Assembly: GCF_003700275.1 (NCBI RefSeq)
Contig: NZ_RBRE01000016.1
Location: 1 to 64,000 of the forward strand
DNA length: 64,000 nt
Source of the DNA: Pseudomonas cichorii
Lineage (GTDB): Bacteria; Pseudomonadota; Gammaproteobacteria; Pseudomonadales; Pseudomonadaceae
Reading direction: 5' to 3'
Shown here one piece after another: positions 8,377 to 15,668 of the stretch. Position 1 is the stretch's first letter; each line of letters begins with the position of its first letter. The notes under the pieces are model-generated. The model saw only the letters and a program-made list of their open reading frames with translations, ran no database searches and was not told where the DNA came from. Made by a program: the position numbers and the translations under genes.

Positions 8377-8392
8377 GTAAAGCTTGTGTAAA
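8377..8392 (-). promoter_or_regulatory. CpxR-type box upstream of the cpxP-like gene
   Basis: GTAAA at 8377-8381 and GTAAA at 8388-8392 form a direct repeat separated by six bases, GCTTGT. This equals the known CpxR recognition pattern of two GTAAA boxes separated by about four to eight bases. It sits in the non-coding gap between the regulator gene and the CpxP-like gene, 84 bases from the latter's ATG, where an activator site would be expected. The boxes read in the plus direction while the target gene is on the minus strand. Confidence 0.6.
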
Positions 8393-8434
8393 GCAAATCG
8401 GCACCTGAATTTACCAGGCGCCGGGCTTGCCGGT

Positions 8435-9112
8435 TCACAGGCTGTAGAAATAACCGCGGCTGCGCAGCGCCACGATGCGTGGCCGACCATCGGGGTGCGG
8501 GCCGATCTTCTTGCGCAGGTTGCTGACGTGCATGTCCAGGCTGCGGTCATAAAGGGTCAGCTTGCGGCCCAGCGCCAGTTGCGCGAGCTCCTGCTTGTCC
8601 AGCGGTTCGCCGGGTTGGCGCAGCAGCGCTTCGAGCAGGCGGCTTTCGGAAATGGTCAGGGTCAGCTCTTTTTCGTCGATGCTGACAACGCCGCGCACCG
8701 GGCTGAAACACAGGTCACCCAGTTCAAGCTGGCTGGGAGTGGCCACCGGATGGCTACGGCGCAGCACGGCCCGCAGTCTGGCCGTCAGCTCGCGTGGATC
8801 GCAGGGTTTGGCCAGATAGTCGTCGGCACCCAGCTCAAGGCCGAGAATCCGGTCCAGGGGTTCGCCGCGTGCGGAGAGCATCACGACCGGCAGGTCGGGG
8901 TGGTCGGTACGCAGTTGCTTGAGCAGTTCAAGGCCGCTGCCATCAGGCAGCATCACGTCCAGAACCACCGCGGACGGAGCGGTTTCAGCCAGTGCCCGGC
9001 GTGCGCTATGGCCGTCGTGGCAGGCGCGAACCTGAAAGCCTTCCTGGCTCAGCCAACTGCTCAGAAGCTCGCACAGCTCCTGATCATCATCAATTAGTAA
9101 CAGCTCGCTCAT
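8435..9112 (-). CDS. cpxR: OmpR-family response regulator, CpxR-like
   Basis: A 225-residue two-domain regulator. The receiver domain has the acidic pair D8-D9, the phosphorylated D52 (VVLDVMLPDGSG), S80 and K102 (AKPCDP). The C-terminal winged helix ends in DMHVSNLRKKIG and RGYFYSL, the OmpR/PhoB pattern. It begins seven bases after a small coiled-coil membrane protein gene and leads into the CpxP-like and kinase genes, so all four probably share a transcript. Assignment to CpxR rests on this neighbourhood and the GTAAA repeat rather than on the protein sequence alone. Confidence 0.82.
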   Translation of the reverse strand: MSELLLIDDDQELCELLSSWLSQEGFQVRACHDGHSARRALAETAPSAVVLDVMLPDGSGLELLKQLRTDHPDLPVVMLSARGEPLDRILGLELGADDYLAKPCDPRELTARLRAVLRRSHPVATPSQLELGDLCFSPVRGVVSIDEKELTLTISESRLLEALLRQPGEPLDKQELAQLALGRKLTLYDRSLDMHVSNLRKKIGPHPDGRPRIVALRSRGYFYSL

Positions 9113-9119
9113 GACTCAC

Positions 9120-9533
9120 TCAATTTAGCCATTGCTGACGTCGCTTACGTCGGCCGCCGACAAATATACCGCACACCAGGGCAATCACCGCAACGCCACC
9201 GCCTGCGATGAACCATTGTTGCTGTTCTGTCAGAAGCCGCGAAGAGGCGACCGATTGAGCTTCTTTGAGCTGTAACTTGAGTCTTTGGTTCTCTTGCCGC
9301 AAACGCGCCAGTTGCGCGCTTTCCCGCTCGGCATCGGCACTCTGCGCCTGCTTGAGCTGTTCTTCACGCAACCGCTCGCTTTCCTTGAGTCGCTGCTGCA
9401 GTTCGGCAATCTGGGTGGCGGAACTGGGCAGATGCAAAGCCTGCACCGTACCGGAACCGCTGGTTTCCTCGGCCTGAACCTGACTGCTTGCCGCCAACAC
9501 CATCATCAACAGACACAACGCACCTGAACGCAT
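9120..9533 (-). CDS. Exported coiled-coil protein with C-terminal membrane anchor, unknown function
   Basis: A 137-residue protein with an N-terminal signal sequence (MRSGALCLLMMVLAASSQVQA), a glutamine/glutamate/arginine-rich coiled coil from about residue 40 to 95, one transmembrane helix (WFIAGGGVAVIALVCGIFVGG) and a short basic tail GRRKRRQQWLN. The coiled coil plus tail-anchor resembles the C-terminal half of bacterial SH3-and-anchor proteins (TIGR04211) but I see no SH3 domain. The start at 9533 is chosen because the signal peptide begins there; the frame is open to 9647. It ends seven bases before cpxR on the same strand, suggesting a link with envelope-stress sensing. Confidence 0.65.
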   Translation of the reverse strand: MRSGALCLLMMVLAASSQVQAEETSGSGTVQALHLPSSATQIAELQQRLKESERLREEQLKQAQSADAERESAQLARLRQENQRLKLQLKEAQSVASSRLLTEQQQWFIAGGGVAVIALVCGIFVGGRRKRRQQWLN

Positions 9534-9626
9534 CTGAACTCCCTTGATAGAGCCGTATAAATTCAAAACATTGCGCAGGTTATCGGCAGGGGAGCGGGAA
9601 TGATGAGCATTTGTGTGTGGCGGATT

Positions 9627-9665
9627 CATCCGCGAAGGGGTTGTCAAAAACCGTCTTCGCGGATG
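9627..9665. repeat. REP-like inverted repeat
   Basis: CATCCGCGAAG at 9627-9637 and CTTCGCGGATG at 9655-9665 are perfect 11-base complements separated by 17 bases. The sequence resembles the REP core found elsewhere in the window but is shorter. It lies between the YciI-family gene and the coiled-coil gene, where it may also act as a terminator. Confidence 0.5.
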
Positions 9666-9677
9666 TACACAGTTTGT

Positions 9678-9977
9678 TTATGGCAGGACTTGCTTGAACG
9701 GCTTGACCACAACATTGGCATAAACGCCGGCTGCCACGAACGGATCGGCCTTGGCCCAGGTTTCGGCTGCGTTCAGTGACTCGAACTCGGCGACGATCAG
9801 GCTCCCGCTGAAACCGGCTGGACCCGGATCGTTGCTGTCCACGGCCGGATGTGGACCGGCCAGCACCAGACGCCCGGCATCCTTGAGCGCATTGAGACGT
9901 TCAAGATGCGCAGGACGTACGCTCAGGCGTTTTTCCAGCGAGTCGGCAACATCGGTGGCAATGATGGCGTAGAGCAT
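9678..9977 (-). CDS. YciI family protein
   Basis: A 99-residue ferredoxin-fold protein of the YciI/YCII family, starting MLYAIIATD and containing the conserved R-x-x-H-L motif (RPAHLERL), the AGP motif ([10 protein letters not shown]) and a late [13 protein letters not shown] stretch. In characterised relatives the His-Asp pair is catalytic, but E. coli YciI itself has no known reaction. The ATG at 9977 fits the family start; the frame extends upstream into the neighbouring gene without a better site. It lies one base after the yciB gene on the same strand, a standard Pseudomonas pair. Confidence 0.82.
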   Translation of the reverse strand: MLYAIIATDVADSLEKRLSVRPAHLERLNALKDAGRLVLAGPHPAVDSNDPGPAGFSGSLIVAEFESLNAAETWAKADPFVAAGVYANVVVKPFKQVLP

Positions 9978-9978
9978 G

Positions 9979-10578
9979 TCAGTCCTCGGTTTTAGTGGTG
10001 GAAGAAGGCGCGGGTTCACGCAGATGGCGGCTCAGGTAGATACCCTGAGCGACCAGGAACACCAGAGTCATGCCCAGGCTGCCGAAGACTTTGAAGTCGA
10101 CCCAGAAGTCCTGATAGGTAAAGGCTACATACAGGTTGGCGGCACCGCAGAATACGAAGAACAGGATCCAGGCGATATTGAGCCTGGTCCAGACCGCTGC
10201 TGGCAGATTCAGGGCATGGCCCATGACCCGCTGGATCAATGGACGATCGCCAATGAAATGGCTGCCGGCAAAAGCCAGGGCAAACAGCCAGTTGACCACC
10301 GGCGCCTTCCATTTGAGGAAGGTTTCACTGTGGAAGGCCAGGGTCAGGCTACCGAACACCAGGCAGGCGATCAGGGTCAGCCACTGGCTCTTTTCCAGCT
10401 TGCGCTGCTTGACGTAAAGGATGCCGTAGACCACCACGGAGCTGATGATCAGCATGGCGGTGGCACTGAAAATCCCGCCTAGCATGTAACTGTGGCCCAG
10501 AATGTCGACGGCGCGAGGTTCGGTTTTATAGACGGCGAAAAACAGGAGCAGCGGGATGAAGTCTAGGAATTGTTTCAC
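9979..10578 (-). CDS. yciB: Inner-membrane septation protein A (YciB/IspZ family)
   Basis: A 199-residue protein with about five hydrophobic segments, starting [17 protein letters not shown], the invariant opening of the YciB/septation protein A family. I use the GTG at 10578 because relatives start exactly there; the reading frame is open to 10617. Family members sit in the inner membrane and interact with cell-elongation and division proteins. The C-terminal tail ([13 protein letters not shown]) is variable. The following YciI gene is one base away. A divergent promoter with the Rnm gene must lie in the 67 bases up to 10646. Confidence 0.86.
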   Translation of the reverse strand: MKQFLDFIPLLLFFAVYKTEPRAVDILGHSYMLGGIFSATAMLIISSVVVYGILYVKQRKLEKSQWLTLIACLVFGSLTLAFHSETFLKWKAPVVNWLFALAFAGSHFIGDRPLIQRVMGHALNLPAAVWTRLNIAWILFFVFCGAANLYVAFTYQDFWVDFKVFGSLGMTLVFLVAQGIYLSRHLREPAPSSTTKTED

Positions 10579-10645
10579 AATGGCAGCCAGAAGCAGGATG
10601 TGACGGCATAATAACAAACATCAAAGACAGCGAAAGCACCCCGAT

Positions 10646-11509
10646 ATGAATGTTGACCTGCACTGCCACAGCACCGCGTCGGATGGCTCGCTTGCGCCAG
10701 CGGCCGTGGTTGCTCGTGCCTATGAAAACGGCGTGCGCGTCCTTTCACTGACCGACCATGACACCGTCGAAGGCCTCGAAGAAGCCCGCGCCGCCGCGCA
10801 TTCACTGGGTATGCAACTGGTCAATGGCGTTGAGTTGTCCTGCACCTGGGGCGGCGCAACCATTCATATTCTCGGCTACGGGTTCGATGTAAAGGCCCAG
10901 GCGCTGGTCGATGCAATCCACCGGTTGCACGAAGGCCGCTGGCTGCGCGCCGAAGAAATCAGCCGGAAATTGGCGATCAAAGGTATGCCTGGCGCGCTGG
11001 AAGGTGCCCGGGCGATCCAGAAAGAGCTGGGTGACAGCGGCAATGCGCCGGCCCGGCCACACTTCGCCGATTTTCTGGTGCGGGCCGGTTTCGTCAAGGA
11101 CCGCGCCGAGGCTTTCCGCAAATGGCTGGGGGCGGGCAAGCTGGGTGATGTGAAGCAGCATTGGCCGACCCTGGAGGAAACGGTCGCTACTTTGCGGGCT
11201 TCCGGGGCCTGGATCAGCCTGGCGCATCCGTCGCATTATGACTTCACGCGCAGTAAACGGCGTAAACTGGTCGCCGATTTCATCCAGGCAGGTGGCCATG
11301 CCATCGAAGTGGTCAACGGCATGCAGCCTGCCGATCAGGTCGGGACCCTGGCCATACTGGCCCGCGAGTTCGGTCTGCTGGTCACTGCCGGCAGCGATTT
11401 CCATGGTCCTGGCGCCTGGTCCGAGATCGGTATATACCGGCCATTGCCCGAGGATCTGCCGCCCCTCTGGAGCAGATTCAAATATGAACAGCCTACAGTC
11501 TCCGTCTGA
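10646..11509 (+). CDS. rnm: PHP-domain phosphoesterase, RNase AM-like (Rnm/TrpH)
   Basis: A 287-residue PHP-domain protein. Metal ligands are seen in DLHCHSTASDGS, LTDHDTVEG, SLAHPSHYDFT and TAGSDFHGPG. E. coli Rnm (YciV/TrpH) is a 293-residue 5'-3' exoribonuclease that matures 5S rRNA and also removes phosphate from adenosine 3',5'-bisphosphate. The gene starts ATG-AATGTTGACCTG at 10646 and is followed 13 bases later by the YciO gene, as in E. coli, where trpH and yciO are adjacent. Assignment is firm at family level. Confidence 0.85.
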   Translation: MNVDLHCHSTASDGSLAPAAVVARAYENGVRVLSLTDHDTVEGLEEARAAAHSLGMQLVNGVELSCTWGGATIHILGYGFDVKAQALVDAIHRLHEGRWLRAEEISRKLAIKGMPGALEGARAIQKELGDSGNAPARPHFADFLVRAGFVKDRAEAFRKWLGAGKLGDVKQHWPTLEETVATLRASGAWISLAHPSHYDFTRSKRRKLVADFIQAGGHAIEVVNGMQPADQVGTLAILAREFGLLVTAGSDFHGPGAWSEIGIYRPLPEDLPPLWSRFKYEQPTVSV

Positions 11510-11522
11510 ACAGGAAGTTACC

Positions 11523-12152
11523 GTGAGTCAATTTTTCCAGGTCCACCCGGAGAACCCGCAGCCGCGCCTGATCAAACAGGCGGCGGAAATCATCAAAGCC
11601 GGCGGGCTGGTGGTGTACCCGACCGATTCGTCCTACGCGCTGGGTTGCCAGATCGGCGACAAGAGCGCCATCGAGCGCATTCGTCGCCTGCGCCAGCTGG
11701 ACGACAAGCACAACTTCACCCTGATGTGCTGCGACCTGTCGCAACTGGGCCTGTTCGCCAAGGTCGATACCGGCGCCTTTCGAGCGCTCAAGGCGCATAC
11801 GCCGGGGCCTTACACCTTCATTCTCAATGCCACCCGTGAAGTGCCGCGCCTGATCCTGCACCCCAAGCGCCGCACCATCGGCCTGCGCGTGCCCAGCCAT
11901 CCGATTGCCCAGGCCTTGCTGGAGCAACTGGGCGAACCGCTGATGAGCGTCAGCCTGATCATGCCGGGTGACAGCGTACCGCTGAGCGATCCTTATGAAA
12001 TGCGCCAGGTTCTGGAGCATCAGGTCGACCTGATCATCGATGGCGGCATGGGCGGCATTTCGGCTTCCACCGTCATCAGCCTGGCGGAGGGTGAGCCGCA
12101 GATCATCCGTGTAGGTTGCGGCGATCCGACGCCGTTCGGTGAAGAAGCGTAA
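11523..12152 (+). CDS. yciO: YciO/Sua5/YrdC family protein (L-threonylcarbamoyladenylate synthase type)
   Basis: A 209-residue protein starting at a GTG (GTG-AGTCAATTT) preceded by AGGAAG. It has the YrdC core: GGLVVYPTDSSYALGC, RIRRLRQLDDKHNFTLMC, PGPYTFIL and RTIGLRVPSHP. Relatives TsaC and Sua5 make threonylcarbamoyl-AMP for tRNA t6A modification; YciO proteins share the fold but cannot fully replace TsaC, so the exact role is open. Length fits E. coli YciO (206). It overlaps the scpA start by one base (TAATG), so it leads the scpAB operon. Confidence 0.84.
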   Translation: MSQFFQVHPENPQPRLIKQAAEIIKAGGLVVYPTDSSYALGCQIGDKSAIERIRRLRQLDDKHNFTLMCCDLSQLGLFAKVDTGAFRALKAHTPGPYTFILNATREVPRLILHPKRRTIGLRVPSHPIAQALLEQLGEPLMSVSLIMPGDSVPLSDPYEMRQVLEHQVDLIIDGGMGGISASTVISLAEGEPQIIRVGCGDPTPFGEEA

Positions 12153-12970
12153 TGACCAACCTGGAAACGGTCGACAGTCAGGCCGATGCCCAGCAGGAAT
12201 TGCCGTTCGCTCTGGTCTACGGCCAGGCGGTCACGCAAATGCCACTGGACCTCTATATTCCGCCGGATGCCCTGGAAGTCTTTCTGGAAGCTTTTGAGGG
12301 CCCGCTCGACCTGCTGCTGTACCTGATCCGCAAACAGAACATCGACATCCTCGACATCCCGGTAGCGGAAATCACCCGTCAGTACATGGGTTACGTCGAA
12401 TTGATGAAGACCGTGCGCCTGGAGCTGGCGGCCGAATATCTGGTCATGGCGGCGATGCTGGCCGAGATCAAGTCGCGGATGCTGCTGCCGCGCTCGGCAG
12501 AAGTGGAGGAGGACGAAGAGGATCCGCGTGCAGAGCTTATTCGTCGCCTGCAGGAGTATGAACGCTTCAAGGCTGCCGCCGAAGGGATCGATGGCTTGCT
12601 GCGGGTTGGGCGCGATGTGATTGTACCCAAACTCGATGCGCCCGAGGCCAGAGCCCGCAAGCTGTTGCCGGACGTCAGCCTGGAAGAGGTGTTGATGTCC
12701 ATGGCCGAGGTGTTGCACCGCGGCGACATGTTTGAAAGCCATCAGGTCAGCCGTGAGGCATTATCCACCCGCGAGCGCATGAGCGATGTGCTGGAGCGGC
12801 TCAAGGGCGGCGGCTTTGTGCCTTTTGCCGAGTTGTTCACCGCCGAAGAAGGGCGTCTCGGTGTGGTAGTGACTTTCATGGCCGTGCTTGAGCTGGTCAA
12901 GGAATCCCTGGTCGAGCTGGTCCAAAACGAGCCCTTTGCGGCGATCCATGTCCGGGCGCGAGCCGAGTAG
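12152..12970 (+). CDS. scpA: Segregation and condensation protein A
   Basis: A 272-residue kleisin subunit of the Smc-ScpAB condensin. The N-terminal FEGPLDLLLYLIRKQNIDILDIPVAEITRQY segment is the diagnostic ScpA region that binds the Smc neck; the C-terminal winged helix (GRLGVVVTFMAVLELVKESLVELVQ) binds the Smc head. An acidic linker (EVEEDEEDPRAE) lies in between. Its ATG shares a base with the yciO stop, and scpB follows 15 bases later. The first 40 residues before the conserved domain are longer than in Gram-positive ScpA, as usual for Pseudomonas. Confidence 0.93.
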   Translation: MTNLETVDSQADAQQELPFALVYGQAVTQMPLDLYIPPDALEVFLEAFEGPLDLLLYLIRKQNIDILDIPVAEITRQYMGYVELMKTVRLELAAEYLVMAAMLAEIKSRMLLPRSAEVEEDEEDPRAELIRRLQEYERFKAAAEGIDGLLRVGRDVIVPKLDAPEARARKLLPDVSLEEVLMSMAEVLHRGDMFESHQVSREALSTRERMSDVLERLKGGGFVPFAELFTAEEGRLGVVVTFMAVLELVKESLVELVQNEPFAAIHVRARAE

Positions 12971-12985
12971 AGCAAGAACTGAATC

Positions 12986-13747
12986 ATGAACCTCAATGAA
13001 CCCCGCGAGCTGGCCCCGTTGCTTGAAGCGTTTCTGCTGGCGTCCGGAAAACCGCAAACGCTGGAGCGCCTGTACGAGCTGTTCGAGGAAGGCGAGCGCC
13101 CAGAACCGCCAGTTTTCAAGAAGGCCCTGGAGGTGCTGCGCAAGTCTTGTGAAGGCCGGGCCTTCGAACTCAAGGAAGTCGCTTCGGGTTATCGCCTGCA
13201 GATTCGCGAGCGTTTTTCGCCGTGGGTCGGACGCTTGTGGGAAGAGCGACCGCAGCGTTATTCCCGCGCCATGCTGGAAACCCTGGCGCTGATTGCCTAT
13301 CGCCAGCCGATTACCCGTGGCGAAATCGAGGATGTGCGTGGCGTGGCGGTCAACAGCCATATCGTCAAGACGCTGCTGGAGCGCGAGTGGATCAGAGTCG
13401 TGGGTTACCGCGACGTGCCCGGCAAGCCGGCGATGTTTGCGACCACCAAAGGCTTTCTCGACCACTTCAACCTCAAGAGCCTCGAAGAGTTGCCGCCGCT
13501 GGCCGACCTGCGCGAGATGGAAACCGAGCCGGTACTGGAATTCGACGATGCCCCGGTTCCTGCGCATCTGCAGGCGCTGGCCGATGCCAGCCTGGAAGTC
13601 GACACAGAAGAACCCGAAGCGCCACGCGACGAAACCAGTTTCCGCAGCCTGTTGGTCGAACTCGACTCCATGGAACAGGGTCTGAAGATCGATTTCGACG
13701 ATCTGCTGATCGATCAGCCGGATAAAGAGCCTGAAGAGGACGTATAA
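12986..13747 (+). CDS. scpB: Segregation and condensation protein B
   Basis: A 253-residue protein with the two winged-helix domains of ScpB. The motif RYSRAMLETLALIAYRQPITRGEIEDVRGV is the most conserved segment of the family, followed by the ALLERE-like KTLLEREWIRVVGYRDVPGKPAMFATTKGFLDHF. It dimerises and binds ScpA in the condensin complex. About 80 acidic residues follow the fold (from ETEPVLEFDDAP onwards), a Pseudomonas-type extension likely to be disordered. The gene follows scpA by 15 bases. A REP element lies immediately after the stop. Confidence 0.93.
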   Translation: MNLNEPRELAPLLEAFLLASGKPQTLERLYELFEEGERPEPPVFKKALEVLRKSCEGRAFELKEVASGYRLQIRERFSPWVGRLWEERPQRYSRAMLETLALIAYRQPITRGEIEDVRGVAVNSHIVKTLLEREWIRVVGYRDVPGKPAMFATTKGFLDHFNLKSLEELPPLADLREMETEPVLEFDDAPVPAHLQALADASLEVDTEEPEAPRDETSFRSLLVELDSMEQGLKIDFDDLLIDQPDKEPEEDV

Positions 13748-13753
13748 CTGCCT

Positions 13754-13805
13754 TTCGCGAATGAATTCGCTACATAGGCCGCGCAGGAGCCAATTCATTC
13801 GCGAA
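13754..13805. repeat. REP element pair (inverted)
   Basis: TTCGCGAATGAATTCGCT at 13754-13771 and AGCCAATTCATTCGCGAA at 13788-13805 pair in 17 of 18 positions around a 16-base spacer. The core GAATTCATTCGCGAA recurs at 52019-52033. It lies in the 101 bases between scpB and the DUF1289 gene and resembles the short palindromic repeats dispersed in Pseudomonas genomes, which can stop exonucleases and act as terminators. Confidence 0.75.
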
Positions 13806-13848
13806 CTGTCCCCGGCGCAAATACGCAAAACCGTGAGAGCCAAGCCCG

Positions 13849-14040
13849 ATGAGCAGCACCAGGAATCCCTGCATCAGTCTCTGCAAGTTTGACGACGATA
13901 TCTGCCTGGGCTGTGGCCGCAGCAAGCGGGAAATCAAGGCCTGGAAGAAACTCGACAAGGATGACAAGCGTGCGGTGCTGGCCGAGTCGGCCATGCGTCT
14001 GGCCAAATTGAAGACCACCGGTCGCAAAAAGAAGCGGTGA
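13849..14040 (+). CDS. DUF1289 small cysteine-rich protein
   Basis: A 63-residue protein with four cysteines, C8, C12, C19 and C22, in the DUF1289 pattern (NPCISLCKFDDDICLGCGRS). This spacing suggests a metal or Fe-S site. The rest is lysine-rich and ends KTTGRKKKR, which would favour nucleic acid contact. No function is established for the family. It follows scpB after a REP element and precedes rluB by 185 bases; it may have its own promoter. Confidence 0.82.
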   Translation: MSSTRNPCISLCKFDDDICLGCGRSKREIKAWKKLDKDDKRAVLAESAMRLAKLKTTGRKKKR

Positions 14041-14225
14041 ACCGTAGATTTTCAACTAGCCTTGGATGCGCAACAGGCGGCATGAGCGTATGATTCGCGA
14101 CCCTTTGGCGAATCAGCTTCGCCCAGGCTCAAAGTATTTCGCCTTGCGGCTATCCACAGCGCGCACGGCAGCAGGTCTTGCCGGTCCTCGGCAAGCCCTG
14201 ATTCGACACACCGGGAGGTGCCCAG

Positions 14226-15449
14226 ATGAGTGAAAAAGACACGCAGGACAGCCAGGAAATCGGACCCGCAGGTGAAAAACTGCAGAAGGTTCTGGCACGT
14301 ATTGGCGTCGGTTCGCGCCGTGACGTCGAGGCCTGGATTAGCCAGGGCCGGATCAAGGTGAATGGCAGAGACGCCACCCTTGGCCAGCGCGTCGACCTGC
14401 ACGACGCCATTACCGTTGACGGTCGCGTCATCAAGCGCGAAGAGGCGGCCGAAACGGTACGCCGCGTCATCATGTACAACAAGCCGGACGGCGAGATCTG
14501 CACCCGTGACGACCCGGAAGGCCGTCCAACGGTGTTCGACCGTCTGCCGCGTCCGAAAGAAGGCCGCTGGATCAATATCGGTCGCCTGGACATCAACACC
14601 ACCGGTCTGCTGATGTTCACCACCGACGGTGAGCTGGCCAACCGCCTGATGCACCCGTCCTTCGAGATGGACCGCGAGTATGCGGTGCGCGTCCGTGGCG
14701 AAGTCGATGACGACATGCTGCTGCGCCTGAAGAACGGCGTGATCCTCGAAGACGGTCCGGCACGTTTCACCGATATCCAGCAGGCGCCGGGCGGTGAAGG
14801 TTTCAACCACTGGTATCACTGCGTGGTGATGGAAGGCCGTAACCGTGAAGTGCGTCGTCTCTGGGAATCCCAGGGCCTGGTGGTCAGCCGCCTCAAGCGC
14901 GTTCGTTACGGACCGGTGTTTCTCAACTCGGACCTGCCGATGGGCCGCTGGCGCGAAATGAGCCAGCACGAAGTCGACATCCTGGCTGGCGAAGTCGGCC
15001 TGACACCTGTGGCCCAGCCGCAGATGAACGCCAAGACCAAGGACAAACTGGAGCGTCTGCAGCGCCAGTCGTCCCGCCCGTTGGGCAAGGGCGAGCGCGT
15101 TCGGACCTTGCGTCCTGCCAATGGCGCACCGGCCAGTGGCGAACGTGCCCAGCGTCAGCCGCAGATCACCGGCAGCGATCGGGATCGCGCACGTGGCGAT
15201 TCCACTCAGCGCCCAGCGCCGCGCAAGGACTCGGGCAAACCAGGCTCGCGCTCGCCGCGTCCTGCCGACAACAGCCGTGGTACGCCAGTGGCCGAGCGTC
15301 CAAGTGACATGAACAAGCGTCCAGCCAAGCCAGCGCCAAAGCGCGCAGGTATCAAGCTGGTCGACGACGATGCTCCATCGGGCAAGCGTCGTGGCCCTCC
15401 GGCCGGTTCGGGCCAGCGTCCAGGTTTCGGGCGTCGCAAGCCGCAGTAA
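14226..15449 (+). CDS. rluB: 23S rRNA pseudouridine(2605) synthase
   Basis: A 407-residue protein. An S4 RNA-binding domain covers about residues 17-65 (EKLQKVLARIGVGSRRDVEAWI), then the RsuA-type catalytic domain with D122 in the motif GRLDINTTGLLM. RluB converts U2605 of 23S rRNA (E. coli numbering) to pseudouridine. The fold ends near residue 265. The remaining 140 residues are arginine-, proline- and glycine-rich and predicted to be disordered, a feature of Pseudomonas RluB. The ATG follows GGGAGGTGCCCAG. A strong terminator follows 16 bases after the stop. Confidence 0.9.
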   Translation: MSEKDTQDSQEIGPAGEKLQKVLARIGVGSRRDVEAWISQGRIKVNGRDATLGQRVDLHDAITVDGRVIKREEAAETVRRVIMYNKPDGEICTRDDPEGRPTVFDRLPRPKEGRWINIGRLDINTTGLLMFTTDGELANRLMHPSFEMDREYAVRVRGEVDDDMLLRLKNGVILEDGPARFTDIQQAPGGEGFNHWYHCVVMEGRNREVRRLWESQGLVVSRLKRVRYGPVFLNSDLPMGRWREMSQHEVDILAGEVGLTPVAQPQMNAKTKDKLERLQRQSSRPLGKGERVRTLRPANGAPASGERAQRQPQITGSDRDRARGDSTQRPAPRKDSGKPGSRSPRPADNSRGTPVAERPSDMNKRPAKPAPKRAGIKLVDDDAPSGKRRGPPAGSGQRPGFGRRKPQ

Positions 15450-15465
15450 GGGTAGCATGACCATG

Positions 15466-15493
15466 AAAACGCCAGCTTCGACTGGCGTTTTTT
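15466..15493 (+). terminator. Rho-independent terminator of rluB
   Basis: AAAACGCCAG (15466-15475) pairs perfectly with CTGGCGTTTT (15482-15491), with a six-base loop CTTCGA, and is followed by more T. It lies 17 bases after the rluB stop and is a textbook intrinsic terminator. Confidence 0.88.
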
Positions 15494-15529
15494 ATGGGCA
15501 TTGCTGACGGATTACCGGGCGGCTGACAA

Positions 15530-15548
15530 ACGAATGATTCTCGTTATG
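15530..15548 (+). promoter_or_regulatory. Possible Fur box upstream of nadA
   Basis: The 19 bases ACGAATGATTCTCGTTATG match 12 of 19 positions of the Fur consensus (GATAATGATAATCATTATC) and contain the AATGATTCTC core common in Pseudomonas Fur sites. They lie about 120 bases before the nadA start, after the rluB terminator. A link between iron supply and an Fe-S enzyme would make sense, but the match is partial. Confidence 0.3.
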
Positions 15549-15668
15549 TCGTTTATCGGCTAAATCGACGAAAAATCAGTCTCTTGCGACTCATGTCGGC
15601 TTTTTTCTTCGTTGCCTTTCCGGTGTAAACTGGCCGCTCGCGCTCACGTGCATTCAGGTCCAGCTAAA

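Noticed and set aside
12761..13843. A 360-codon minus-strand frame over scpA/scpB
   Set aside because: It lies opposite two firmly identified genes and has the skewed composition of an antisense frame in high-GC DNA.
14052..15464. A 470-codon minus-strand frame over rluB
   Set aside because: Antisense to rluB, including its repeat-like tail; no domain and no ribosome-binding site.
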